This document shows positions 34,499 through 44,200 of a DNA stretch of 64,000 bases, piece after piece. This DNA comes from Cristatella mucedo (Eukaryota; Bryozoa; Phylactolaemata; Cristatellidae). The number at the start of each line of letters is the position of its first letter. Position 1 is the stretch's first letter. The position numbers and the translations under genes were made by a program. The stretch spans positions 1,110,501-1,174,500 of the forward strand of contig WPIO01000034.1 of the NCBI GenBank assembly GCA_009760855.2, read 5' to 3'. The notes below the pieces were generated by a model, which did no database searches, had not been told where the DNA came from, and saw only the letters and a program-made list of their open reading frames with translations.

Positions 34499-36255
34499 TA
34501 CTAGCAAAGGCTAAGTCTAGTTTTTATAAAAACATTGTTGAATCACAGATGCACAATCCAAAAATGCTGATGTCGACAATAAACCATCTCTTCAACCGTT
34601 CCCAGATTAGCTCCTTACCTGATGATCCTAATGATGATCTAGCCGATCGCTTCTCTCGATTCTTTGTGCAGAAGATAGACAAGATCAGGGAATCCATCCC
34701 TGCGATGACAACCTCCCCACTAGAATGCTGTTCCTCGGTTCCTGGCTGCACCTCAATGTCTGCATTTAAGCAGGTCACTAGTGATCTAGTCCTAAAGTCT
34801 ATATCTCAATCAAAGAAGACAACAAGTCCTCTGGACCCTATTCCCACTGTCCTACTCCTACGTTGCATTGATCTGCTGCTGCCATGCATAACTAACATAA
34901 TTAATATGTCATTAGCCTCAGGTCATGTCCCAGCACCTTTCAACAAAGCTGTAGTCAGGCCACTTCTCAAGAAAGCTACACTTGACCAAGAGAACTTGAG
35001 CAACTACCGCCCAGTTTCCCTTCTACCGTTCCTACCAAAGACACTCGAACGGGTCGTGGCGGACCAGCTGAACTCGTATATCGAAACCTCACACCTTGCT
35101 AGTAAGTTCCAGTCTGGCTTTAGAGCTAATCACTCCACAGAGTCAGCATTGCTTAGGGTATACAGCGACCTACTTAGGAATGCAGACATGGGTAGAGTGT
35201 CTCTGCTTGTTTTGCTTGATCTTTCGGCAGCTTTTGATACCATCGATCACAAAGTTCTTCTAGAGCGCTTCTCATCTCGCCCGGGCATCACTGGCACTGC
35301 TCTGCAGTGGTTCAGGTCCTATCTCAGTGGGAGACTCCATAGTATTGACGTGAATGGACAAAGATCATCTGAAGTACCTCTGAAATATGGAGTACCTCAG
35401 GGCTCAGTGCTAGGTCCGGTTCTTTTCACGGTTTATACTCTGCCTCTTGCTGATGAGGTTGCCAAGCACAATCTAGGCTTTCACTTCTATGCGGATGACA
35501 CTCAGTTGTACCTTTGCTTTGATCCCTCCCAGCCTTCGAGTACCTCAAATTCTCTAAACTCACTTGCTGCATGTATTGATGACATCCGCACATGGATGGC
35601 AGTAAATTTTCTAAAACTTAACGATGATAAAACTAACTTACTAGTTATGGGCAAACCCAGTGTGATCCAGAGATTGGAAAGGCTGACTCTCAAAATTGGC
35701 TCTGCCAGCATATCTCCAGTTGAATCAGCTCGAAATCTAGGTGTCATATTCCAAAGCGACCTCTCGTTAGACGACCATATCAGCTCCACAGTCAAATCCG
35801 CCTATTTTCAGCTTCATAACATTGCTAAAATTCGGGCTTGTTTAGATAAAGATACCACGTCCAAGTTGGTCCATGCATTCGTGACATCCCGTCTTGACTT
35901 CTGCAACTCACTGCTTACTGGCCTACCAGCATGTGCGATCAGGCGATTGCAGCTGGTGCAAAACTCTGCAGCTAGGCTTGTCTGTCGTGAGCGTCGCAGT
36001 TGCCACATCACTCCACTTCTCGCCGACCTGCACTGGCAAGTGCAGGTCGGCGAGAAGTGGAGTAATGTGGCAACTGCGACGCTCACGACAGACAAGCCTA
36101 GCTGCAGAGTTTTGCAGTCAAGCAACGGATTGACTTCAAGGTTTTGTCGCTCACTTTTAGGTCCCTTCATTCTATGGCTCCAGCCTATCTGTCAGATATA
36201 CTACCCCATCAGGCCAAGCATCGTACCACCCACTTTTCGGAATCCAACAGTCTAG
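34499..36255 (+). pseudogene. LINE reverse transcriptase (endonuclease lost; C-terminus altered)
   Basis: An open frame of about 585 codons. The connector has SKKTTSPLDPIPTVLL. The RT has NYRPVSLLPFLPKTLE, FQSGFRANHSTESALLRV, motif A LLDLSAAFDTIDHKVLL, motif B YGVPQGSVLGPVLF, the catalytic [14 protein letters not shown], then KLNDDKTNLLVMG and the thumb. CR1/L2-group features include the LDFCNSLLTGLPACAIRR segment. At 36,034 an inverted duplication replaces normal sequence: the protein turns into antisense-derived residues, and the true C-terminal segment continues in another frame downstream. The endonuclease is missing because of 5' truncation. Catalytic residues are intact. Confidence 0.88.
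35957..36116. repeat. 160 bp palindrome inside the LINE
   Basis: Arms of 78 bp (35,957-36,034 and 36,039-36,116) are reverse complements with about one mismatch (..ATCACTCC.. against ..GGAGTAAT..), separated by the 4 bp spacer GGCA. Normal LINE sequence appears to resume just after the right arm. It would fold as a near-perfect hairpin. Confidence 0.93.
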
Positions 36256-36887
36256 AAATACCTCATAAAAACCTTAAATAAGAAATACCTCATACAAACC
36301 TTAAATCCTTTGGAGACCGTGCATTTAGTTCATATGCTCCCGAAGCCTGGAACTCCCTCCCAACCTGCGTCAGAACATCCCCTGACCTGACCACATTTAA
36401 AAGGAACCTAAAAACACACCTATTTAGGACAGCATTTAGTGGGTCCCTGTGATTCGTCCTTCATGTGCTTATGCGTGCTGACACTGTGCATGCTGCCACT
36501 AACCACATTTGCATGCTGACCCTGTGCATGTCACCCCTAACCATATTATTCATTTCGTTTGTTTTTCAAGCATGATTTTACTTACCATTCCATTGCATTT
36601 CACTTTGCAGCAAATGTAAAGCACCTAGAGAGAGATTAAGTTCTCTGAGGGCGCTTTATCAAGTGAATTATTATTATTATTATTATTATTATTACTTTGA
36701 ATGCCTGCAAAACCTTTGGAACAATAGCTGCAATCTTATTTGATGCGTGTAGACTCAGTTTCATTGCAATCTTAGGAGCAACTTTTATAATTGCTTTTGA
36801 TCCTAGTTCTGTTGCTGTTGTTGTTCCTGATAATACTTCTTTAAATGTATCTAAGCCAGATTTCAGATTTTCTTTAATTTTTTCCAT

Positions 36888-36897
36888 ATATATAAGA
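36888..36897. promoter_or_regulatory. Shared divergent start region ATATATAAGA
   Basis: Ten bases separate the ATG of the split membrane gene (minus, 36,887) from the ATG of fibre gene 2 (plus, 36,898). It presents TATATAAGA-ATG on the plus strand and CTTATATAT-ATG on the minus strand. Same pattern as 22,988-22,996. Confidence 0.45.
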
Positions 36898-37755
36898 ATG
36901 GATAACATTAGTAAAATTAATGGTAATATTTTTAGTGATCTTGATGCGAATGGAAATAGCATTACAAATCTTGGTTTTCCAGTAAATGATGGAGACGCAA
37001 TAAGATTAGATTATGCTCTTAATTCAAACTTTTTTAATACTGTTGCAACTAATGTTTCAGGAGAAATAGCTTCTGTTTCTAATTTATCTGATTTACTTCC
37101 AAAGAATAGTGCAAAAATGCTATCTCAGTTAAACTGTAAAAACATCACTGGTATATCTGGAAGATCTACTGATGGAACAGTCTATCAAGATTCTAGGCCT
37201 TACAGAGTAATAAACTATGGTTTACTAAAAAGTATGTCTCAAGCTTTCAATGGCAACTCTAATAATACTCTTGATCTAGGATCAAACAGAATTACCTCTT
37301 TGAAAAATTCCGATGTTGTAACAAAGCAATCTATTGATTCTTACAAATGTTCTACTTTGTATTTAAGACTTACTGGTTTTACAAGTGCTTCGAGTGTTAT
37401 TCCGTTAAACATATTTGATATTAATGTAAATGGAACAGGAACAGAAAGTTCAACATTGAAAACAACTCCTGCTCATATGGCAGTTTTTAATCAACAAGGA
37501 AATATAATCGGTTATGCAACACCTTTAAAAACTTTTGTTGCTGGATCAGTAACAAACTTTAAACAGTATCCAATATTCTCAGGTGTTCTAATACTACTGG
37601 GGTGTTTTTAGAGTTAACTAGTGATAACACTTATGGTTTTTCTGGTACTCTTCTTTTAGTAATAAATATTGATGGATCATGCACTTATAAGATTAATAAT
37701 CTAACAGTTGCTAGTAATATTACATATATTGATTTTATTATTACTATTGTATAGA
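36898..37755 (+). pseudogene. Phage-fibre-like gene 2 (one frameshift)
   Basis: Opens with ISKINGNIFSDLDANGNSI and TNLGFPVNDGDAIRLDYA, the same shaft-type repeat as the fibre gene at 23.4-24.3 kb. A second block NTLDLGSNRITSLKNSD follows. After about 238 codons the frame ends at TAG near 37,611. Shifted by one base upstream of that, the sequence continues NTTGVFLELTSDNTYGFSG to a TAG at 37,753-37,755, directly before the next gene's ATG. So the C-terminal head is preserved but out of frame. Confidence 0.65.
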
Positions 37756-38616
37756 ATGTCGCTTGGATATCGAAGAAAAGGATCTAGCCAAAAAAATTAT
37801 ATTCGTAAAACTGGAGATATTATGAACGGATCTTTAAATATGAACCAGAATTTAATAAAAAATCTTGGAGATCCTGTTGATTCTACAGATGTTGTAAACA
37901 GAAAGTATATCGATACAAACTTTGTTACAAAAATGTCTAGAGGAACGACTGCTGATGGTGATCTTGATATGAATAATCATAGAGGGATAGATCTTGCTAA
38001 TCCTGTTAATCCAAGTGACGCTGCTACAAAAGATTATGCTGATACGAAACTATCAAAAACTGGTGGTAATATTAACGGATCTTTATTTGTAACAGGATCA
38101 TTAAACATTACTAGCTCCATACTTAGCAACATTGCAAATACTGCATATATGGATGAAAATTATGTTAAATTTAATACACCGTTGAATATGTCTTTGAATA
38201 TGAATTACAATCCAATTATTATAAAGGATGATCCTGTTAATCCAAATGACGGTGTAAATCTTGGTTATCTACGAAGATCACTTGGAAATGCTACAATTGT
38301 AAATTTTAAAGGAACTATGGACGGTTCACTAACTACTCAAATATATGACAAAACAGTTAATGGTAGATGGATTACTAATACTACAAATATTACAATTCAA
38401 AGAGGTCTATTTGTTATTGGAGTAACGTATAAATTTGGTGGAATAACAAAAGTACTTATGCCACCACCATCAACACTAACAGCGCAGAGTGATCAGTTAT
38501 ATGGTAGTTATATATTAGATCCTAGTAAAAAAATAGTTACTACTTCTACTTTTATATCAGGATCAGGGTTGTTAGATAAAGAAATAAATGTTAATGTTTA
38601 TATAGCAGTAATATAA
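37756..38616 (+). CDS. Phage-fibre-like gene 3, intact, 286 aa
   Basis: I chose ATG 37,756 (after TTGTATAGA) over the upstream ATG, which reads through the previous gene's tail. Three shaft blocks are seen: GSLNMNQNLIKNLGDPVDST, GDLDMNNHRGIDLANPVNPS and LNMNYNPIIIKDDPVNPNDG, each ending in Asp/Ala and Tyr-Asp type turns (KYID, DYAD). The C-terminal ~110 residues form a separate beta-rich head (GRWITNTTNITIQRGLFVIG). The predicted role is a trimeric attachment fibre, by analogy with phage and adenovirus fibres. Overlaps the next start by one base (TAATG), typical of tight viral packing. Confidence 0.72.
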   Translation: MSLGYRRKGSSQKNYIRKTGDIMNGSLNMNQNLIKNLGDPVDSTDVVNRKYIDTNFVTKMSRGTTADGDLDMNNHRGIDLANPVNPSDAATKDYADTKLSKTGGNINGSLFVTGSLNITSSILSNIANTAYMDENYVKFNTPLNMSLNMNYNPIIIKDDPVNPNDGVNLGYLRRSLGNATIVNFKGTMDGSLTTQIYDKTVNGRWITNTTNITIQRGLFVIGVTYKFGGITKVLMPPPSTLTAQSDQLYGSYILDPSKKIVTTSTFISGSGLLDKEINVNVYIAVI

Positions 38617-39278
38617 TGTTAAGCAGAAAAGATTTACAAATGATTGGAACATTAGATATGAAAGAAAATAGAATAGTAAATCTTGGAAGCAATATTGACT
38701 CATTAGAAGCTGTTGGAAAATCATTTGCTGATAACAATTATTTAAGAAAAGATTCAGATCAGTTTTTAAAAGGAAACATATCAGCAAACTCCAAAAAATA
38801 TGTTAATGTAACAAATCCAACTAACGTAAATGATATTGCAACAAAAGATTACACTGATACTAAGGTAAATCGTAGAGGTGAAACAACAATAACTGGTGAT
38901 TTAACAGTAAGTAGATTAAATGTTATGGGTGAAACGAATGTTGCTGTAAAAAAAGATGATGTTGTTAAAACATACCTACAAATTGATACTTTTCGTGGAG
39001 TTCCTGCTTCTTTGTCTTTTACAAAAATAGAAAATTTAGGAATTTATAATCAATATCTACCAGCTGGTAGTAGTAGATCCTATTTAGCTAGATTATCTGA
39101 TATACAAAAAACACCAATTAATTTCACAAAAGTAACATTGGGAATAAAAGATATTTATGAGAGGGCTCCTATTATAACAGATGATAGAAATACTCCTACG
39201 GCGATAAGCTCTTTTAACGGTGAAGATATACATTTATATATCTTAGAAAAACAAATAACTGAAAAATCAATTATATAA
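38616..39278 (+). CDS. Phage-fibre-like gene 4, 220 aa
   Basis: Starts in the TAATG overlap with gene 3. Blocks GTLDMKENRIVNLGSNIDSL and YVNVTNPTNVNDIATKDYTD repeat the shaft pattern, then GDLTVSRLNVMGETN. A distinct C-terminal part (FTKVTLGIKDIYERAPII) follows. TAA at 39,276-39,278 is followed in the same frame by more than 110 open codons, so the head may once have been longer. Fourth member of the local fibre family. Confidence 0.65.
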   Translation: MLSRKDLQMIGTLDMKENRIVNLGSNIDSLEAVGKSFADNNYLRKDSDQFLKGNISANSKKYVNVTNPTNVNDIATKDYTDTKVNRRGETTITGDLTVSRLNVMGETNVAVKKDDVVKTYLQIDTFRGVPASLSFTKIENLGIYNQYLPAGSSRSYLARLSDIQKTPINFTKVTLGIKDIYERAPIITDDRNTPTAISSFNGEDIHLYILEKQITEKSII

Positions 39279-39635
39279 AAGGATGTAAACCTGACTAGAG
39301 TAAATTATCAAAATGTTAAAATAAAATTTGACCTAATGTTTTATAATTCATTCCAAATTGTAGTTATAAATTACTTTTATAAGTTTTACTCACCAAATTT
39401 TTTTGTTTCTAATTTTCTTAATATTTCCTATTATGGAGTTGAAAATAATTATATGTTATTAAATGATTATATAACAGATTTTAATGTTTATCCTGATATT
39501 ATTAGTATAACTGTCAATTTTTTTGTTCAAAGCTATAATAATCTAATTACTCCAAGATCTTCAGATATTATTGAAATTAATTTAGCTAGTGATGTTACAC
39601 TTCAACGGGAAAACTTCATTACTTTTGATAGTTAA
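39279..39635 (+). pseudogene. Open extension after fibre gene 4 (own gene or lost C-terminus)
   Basis: In frame with the preceding gene after its TAA: DVNLTRVNYQNVKIKFDL, an internal ATG at 39,336, then an aromatic, beta-rich segment (FYSPNFFVSNFLNISYYG) ending at TAA 39,635. It has no start motif of the type other genes have, which favours a C-terminal domain cut off by a nonsense mutation. It could instead be an independent small gene. Confidence 0.4.
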
Positions 39636-39916
39636 ACTGTAAACTTTCTTTAATAAACTCTGTTGGTAAACTACATTCTTTTCCTGTTAATTGTTTTGTT
39701 AACTCTATTTTTTTTAGAGTATGCTTCTGATTTAAGACTATTTATTTTATCTACTTTCAAATCTTTAAGAAACTCTGAAAAGACTGATCCATCTCTAACT
39801 TTTGCAAATATATATGTCATTTCTTTTTCTAAATGACCTACTTTCAAAGCTTTGTATTCTAAAACTAATTTCAATGTTTCTAATAGTTTACTTCTGATAT
39901 CTTCAATTCTTCCCAT
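39619..39916 (-). pseudogene. Small helical Polinton protein, one frameshift
   Basis: Starts at ATG 39,916 with GRIEDIRSKLLETLKLVLEY, leucine-rich helices. After about 75 codons the frame shifts at an A-run (CTCTAAAAAAAATAGAG). The shifted frame continues ELTKQLTGKECSLPTEFI to about 39,619, overlapping the end of the opposite ORF by 17 bp. Function unknown. Confidence 0.45.
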
Positions 39917-40019
39917 TGGATATGAGCAAATTTATATATTCGTAAACTGCTGTCCTTGTGCTACTGTTAGACAATCTTTACTTCTAGTTTCTACATTCAT
40001 TTCTATATAAATAAGTTAA

Positions 40020-40550
40020 TTATAAAGTTGTTGTAGGAATTGTATCAGAGACTGGATCTGTAACAGCTGGAGCAGCAAGAGCGCAGCGAGCGCTTTGCCT
40101 TTTGTCTGGCGCTAGTTCCATCAGATAGAGAGATATATCAGATAGAATTGCATGGCATTCATCCTTAACAAATCCAGAGATATCCGGTTTAATTCCTGCA
40201 ACGCCTGAGATAACTGTTGAGAGAGTTGGTAGCTGACTAGCAATCCATGTAGTATAACTAGAGATTTCTCCAGGTGTATCAAGAAGAGTATCAACTTTCG
40301 ATCTAACTGTTGCTTCAAGGTCAGTTGTTATACTTGCCATTCCAGAATCGATTACCTTTTGCGCTTCAATATCGCACTCATCAATACAAAACTTTTTAAC
40401 AGATGTATCTGTCATAATTGAGATATCTGAGTCGAGTGTTTGTTGATCGTAAGCAGTCATTCTAGATTTTACATAGTAGTCAACATATGCTTTAAGCAGA
40501 GTTGCAGATGTAGCAAGATTGGGATCAGATACTTCATTTGCTCTCGACAT
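40020..40550 (-). CDS. Polinton hypothetical protein, 176 aa
   Basis: Intact frame, start after AATAGTATAGGAAA. The composition is mixed, Asp/Ser/Thr-rich, and mostly helical (LATSATLLKAYVDYYV). The C-terminus has a short Ala/Pro/Thr-rich tail. No family is recognised. First of a run of small minus-strand genes downstream of the polymerase. Confidence 0.55.
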   Translation of the reverse strand: MSRANEVSDPNLATSATLLKAYVDYYVKSRMTAYDQQTLDSDISIMTDTSVKKFCIDECDIEAQKVIDSGMASITTDLEATVRSKVDTLLDTPGEISSYTTWIASQLPTLSTVISGVAGIKPDISGFVKDECHAILSDISLYLMELAPDKRQSARCALAAPAVTDPVSDTIPTTTL

Positions 40551-40584
40551 TTTCCTATACTATTATAAAAAAAAATATACAAAA

Positions 40585-40860
40585 TTAATTAATCTGAGCA
40601 CCCTGTTTAGTTTTTGGAGTTTTTGATTTCTTTTCTGCTTCTACTAACATTTCATTTATTTTACTTCTACATTCCATTAGTTTATCACAGGTATCACAAA
40701 TCTCAACTAGAACACTAATATACGAGCTATCTAAATCTGTAATAAGCTTATCAAGTGAATGCTTGACAATTCTTTGGTCTACTTTCTTTAATTTTTGTAG
40801 AAAAATTTTAAGAGCCATATCTCTTGACTGTTCACAACTAAGAATTCTTGAAACATCCAT
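40585..40860 (-). CDS. Polinton hypothetical helical protein, 91 aa
   Basis: Intact, start after TTTATATAGA. Leu/Lys-rich helices with a CDTC pair in the middle (VEICDTCDKLMECRSKI) and a basic tail (KKSKTPKTKQG). Unknown family. Confidence 0.5.
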   Translation of the reverse strand: MDVSRILSCEQSRDMALKIFLQKLKKVDQRIVKHSLDKLITDLDSSYISVLVEICDTCDKLMECRSKINEMLVEAEKKSKTPKTKQGAQIN

Positions 40861-40881
40861 TCTATATAAATATAAAAAAAT

Positions 40882-41073
40882 TTATAGTTCATCTTCTTCA
40901 TTTACGTAATCTACATCTTCTTCAAAACAGAATGCTTGTTCATAGCCTTCATTAGGATCGTATTCACCTTCATCGCTACTATCTGAATATTATGGCTCAT
41001 CTTCTGGATCATCACTGTCGGACTCTTCATATTCAGATTCAACTTTTTCGTTTTCAATTTCAACTTTTTCCAT
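40882..41073 (-). pseudogene. Very acidic small protein, one stop
   Basis: 63 codons from ATG 41,073 (after ATTATAGAA). About half of the residues are Glu or Asp (SEYEESDSDDPEDEP), with one in-frame TAA near 40,991 and a clean stop at 40,882-40,884. Such acidic proteins can act as histone- or DNA-mimicking partners, but nothing here shows that. Confidence 0.45.
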
Positions 41074-41097
41074 TTCTATAATAATTAATTTTATTTT

Positions 41098-41265
41098 TTA
41101 ATATAAATTTATTCCTGCCATCTCAAAAATTAACTCTTCTTCTGCTCTATCATACTCCATTTCTATTTGTAATTCCTATAACTCTTTTGTTGTTTCTCGA
41201 ATATCATGTTCGACTTTTACTTTTGCTTCAGGTTCAATGATTTCTTCACTCTTTCGTTTTGGCAT
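41098..41265 (-). pseudogene. Small charged protein, one stop
   Basis: 55 codons from ATG 41,265 (after ATTAATATAG). Starts PKRKSEEII, Glu-rich throughout, with one in-frame TAG mid-way and a terminal TAA at 41,098-41,100. It begins 35 bp after the polymerase stop. Function unknown. Confidence 0.4.
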
Positions 41266-41299
41266 CTATATTAATAGCACCAATATTGCAAGTATTACA

Positions 41300-44200
41300 T
41301 CATCCTGGATTTAGATTGTTACTTAATGCATCAGCAATTCTATAGTGTCCATAAGCATAACTGCAGATTCCACAGTCTAACCAGTATCGTTTTGAATCAA
41401 AGGCGGATAGTGCTTTTTTGTTTGTGTTATAGTATAAATGTGATGATTTCTTGTTTGAAATCTCGATTGATTGCGATAAACATCTTTGCCAGTCTCAAGA
41501 CATCCTAAATAACCTGAATTTGATAAATATTTCTTTACGACATCTTTACATCATCCTTTTTTGTACCTTTAGCTTTCTTTGCTGAAGACTTCACTTCTAT
41601 ACCATTATTTGTTGAAACTGCTATTTGCATAGAATATAATTTCGGTCTTAAGAAATCTCCCTCATCTAGTACAACAGAATTCTCTATCAGAATTCCATTT
41701 GTATCTCTAATAAAATCTTTTGTTTCTGTGTCAATTGTATATTTATCTGCTATCTCATCTTTAAATTTTCCTAAGCTTCCTTTATTTGTTACCATCATTT
41801 GCTCAAATCCTTCTAATTTGCACACTTCTTGATTTTTTGGATAACCAGAGAGATCTAGATAATCCATATAATTCTCAAAGTCCTTATAAACATCCTCTGT
41901 ATTTATCTTCATGACTAAAGAATTAGTATCAGTATATGCAAGTGTAAGCGAATCTCCATAATTATCTTTCATTGTATTATAATAAAAGTCTTGCATTACT
42001 AATTTTGATATCTCAAGAATAGCAAAACCTAAGTAAATAGGTTTGTTAAGATATACTTCAGTCTTTGTCGTTTCTATTCCAAAAGATCCATATTGAAAAG
42101 TCTTCTATCTTTAAATCTTGCACTCATAACTCTTTTATTTGATGTTTCAACATCCTTGTCGAACTCAATGTTTACTCTCACTCTTACATTTTCCATTGTC
42201 TTCCCAAAGAAGGCATTATTTTTTAACTTATAATATTCTTTTTCAAACTTATCTTTAGCATCTTTTCTTCTCTCAATGTTATTTTTAATGTAACCACTCA
42301 ACCAATCACTTTGTGAAAAACTCATTACTCTATGTATCTTTGTTAATATATAGCCTCTTTCTAAGGCAAACTGCAAATTTCTTTAATGAATAATGTACTT
42401 CTCTCTTGGTTTAAGATCAAGAATCAACTTTTCAACTTTACTTTCATGATCATCTTTAGCTAAAGTTTTATTTTGATAAGAGGAATACTCATCTGTCGCA
42501 ACTTCTCTCTTAATTGGTAAAAGAGGATAATCAGAATAAACATTATGTAAATCCTTCGGGCAGTGCATGTCCACCTCAAAAGCATAGCCAGTATTTGAAT
42601 TTTCTTTTATTCCTAATATTTTTTGTTTGTAAATGACTTAATCTGCTTCTCATCTAAAAACTTAAAATTACTTGTTGGTAGGAATTGAGTCATTGCTGTT
42701 GCATAAAGTGAATTGGCATCAACATAGAGTAGCCAACTCTTCTTCTTTGTGCTATCATAATTAGATGCCATTTGGTTGTTCGCCTTACCATGCCTGCAAG
42801 ATGCTTGCGTTATACCTCCTCTGATTGCACTCTCAAAGAAATTAAAGTCTTCAAAGTTTGATAATAAATCTAATCTAGCTTTTGAAAATCTTAAACCCGT
42901 ACACCAAGTTAAACCAGGAGCATCAAAGAGGTTAGCAGGATCCAGACCGTCAACTCTTTTTGAGAGATGTCTAAAATGTTGAAAAACATCAGCTAGTTGA
43001 AAAACATCCATTGTTAGTGGTTTCTCTGACTTAGCAACATTTTTAACTAAGTCTGGTAATCCTTTATTCATCAGCTGAAGTGAATCTCTAAAACTAAGAG
43101 CTCCAATTTCAATGTTTACATATTTTTCCATATTATTTGCAATTACGCTTTTTTTAAGTTTTTGACCATGAAACTCTTGAACTAACAAGTGTGAATCATA
43201 TCCTTTTAGATTATGTGTAAATACAGGAAGCTTAAATTTTTCTGGGTTAATACTAACATTAAGATTACACTCGTTGTGTGCAGCACCTCGGTATTTGCCA
43301 GTAAGATGACAGTGATCTAAAACCTTATCATCTTTTAAATCTAAATTGCAAATATAACAGACAGTTGCTGAATTGTGTGCCTTACTCTCTTCACTAGTCA
43401 TAGTCCTATAATCGTATTTCTGGTACTTAGGAAGAGTCTCTCGCAACACATTCTTTATTGAATCTACTTCCTTTAGTAAATTCTCTACTAACTCTCTTAC
43501 ATTATTTGGTCCCTTAAGTAATTTAAAACTTCTTCTTTTTCCTTCGTAGTCTATAATTGTATATGCACTTGAATATGGGATGTGTTTTTGAAAAGAACCT
43601 TTTGGAATGCTACTATCTTCCGTATCAGTCTTTCTTACATCACTAAGCAAACATTCAAAGTCTGCATAAGCAACAAATGGACACCATAATGTTTTTGAAT
43701 ATTCCTTAAAGTAGCACTTTTCTCCTTCCTCAGGCATTTTTATTCTAGACCTGCCATCATTTCCTTTCTTACATGCATCAATATGTTGTGCAAGTTTATC
43801 TTGTGAATAAAATCTGCAGATACATCTCTTACAAGTTAGTTGAGTTCCAAATCCCTTTGAGCTTCTGCAAAGTCCATTAAAATTCTTAATGATTACATAA
43901 TGAGAGACTGTCTTATCTTCATTGCTATATAACAGGAGATCTAAGTGCTTCTCATTTTCCTCATCAACTATAAGAAGTGGGCTTAAATATTTGCTGCAAT
44001 ACTCATAAACATTTATTGTAATGTCAAACAGTTTTGCTAAAGTAGGTATGTCTGAAATACTTAACGCTTGAGAATATCCAGGTCTTACATTAAACAAGTT
44101 TGTCAAAGTAGGAATAAGATGATTATATTTTTCAAAAAGTATTTTATTTAGATCTGCAATTGACTCTGGATGATTGTCTCTAGGATGAAGAAATCTTAAT

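Larger units (their letters stand above)
34483..36690 (+). mobile_element. CR1/L2-type LINE, 5'-truncated, nested in the Polinton
   Basis: Sequence from the RT N-terminal connector to a 3' hairpin (CACCTAGAGAGAGATTAAG..CTCTGAGGGCGC) and an (ATT)n tail at about 36,667-36,693. Flanked by ATTACTTTG at 34,474-34,482 and 36,691-36,699, a 9 bp target-site duplication. The element is sense to the plus strand and opposite to the gene it interrupts. It is the best-preserved LINE of the window. Insertion is later than the Polinton's arrival. Confidence 0.93.
33580..36887 (-). pseudogene. Membrane-type Polinton protein split by a LINE insertion
   Basis: The 5' part runs from ATG 36,887 to 36,691. It is then interrupted by a LINE (34,483-36,690) flanked by the 9 bp duplication ATTACTTTG, and resumes at 34,482 down to 33,580. 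A one-base shift at an A-run (near 34,325-34,335) separates 34,496-34,299 from 34,314-33,580. Outside the LINE, about 365 codons. It has Gly/Ala-rich helices early (TKALGGFLSGITGIVDLG), then a long hydrophobic region around LPAIPVLIASIAIVIGAIGL suitable for membrane insertion, then a charged helical C-terminus. Could be a virion membrane-active or inner-capsid protein. No family recognised. Confidence 0.6.
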
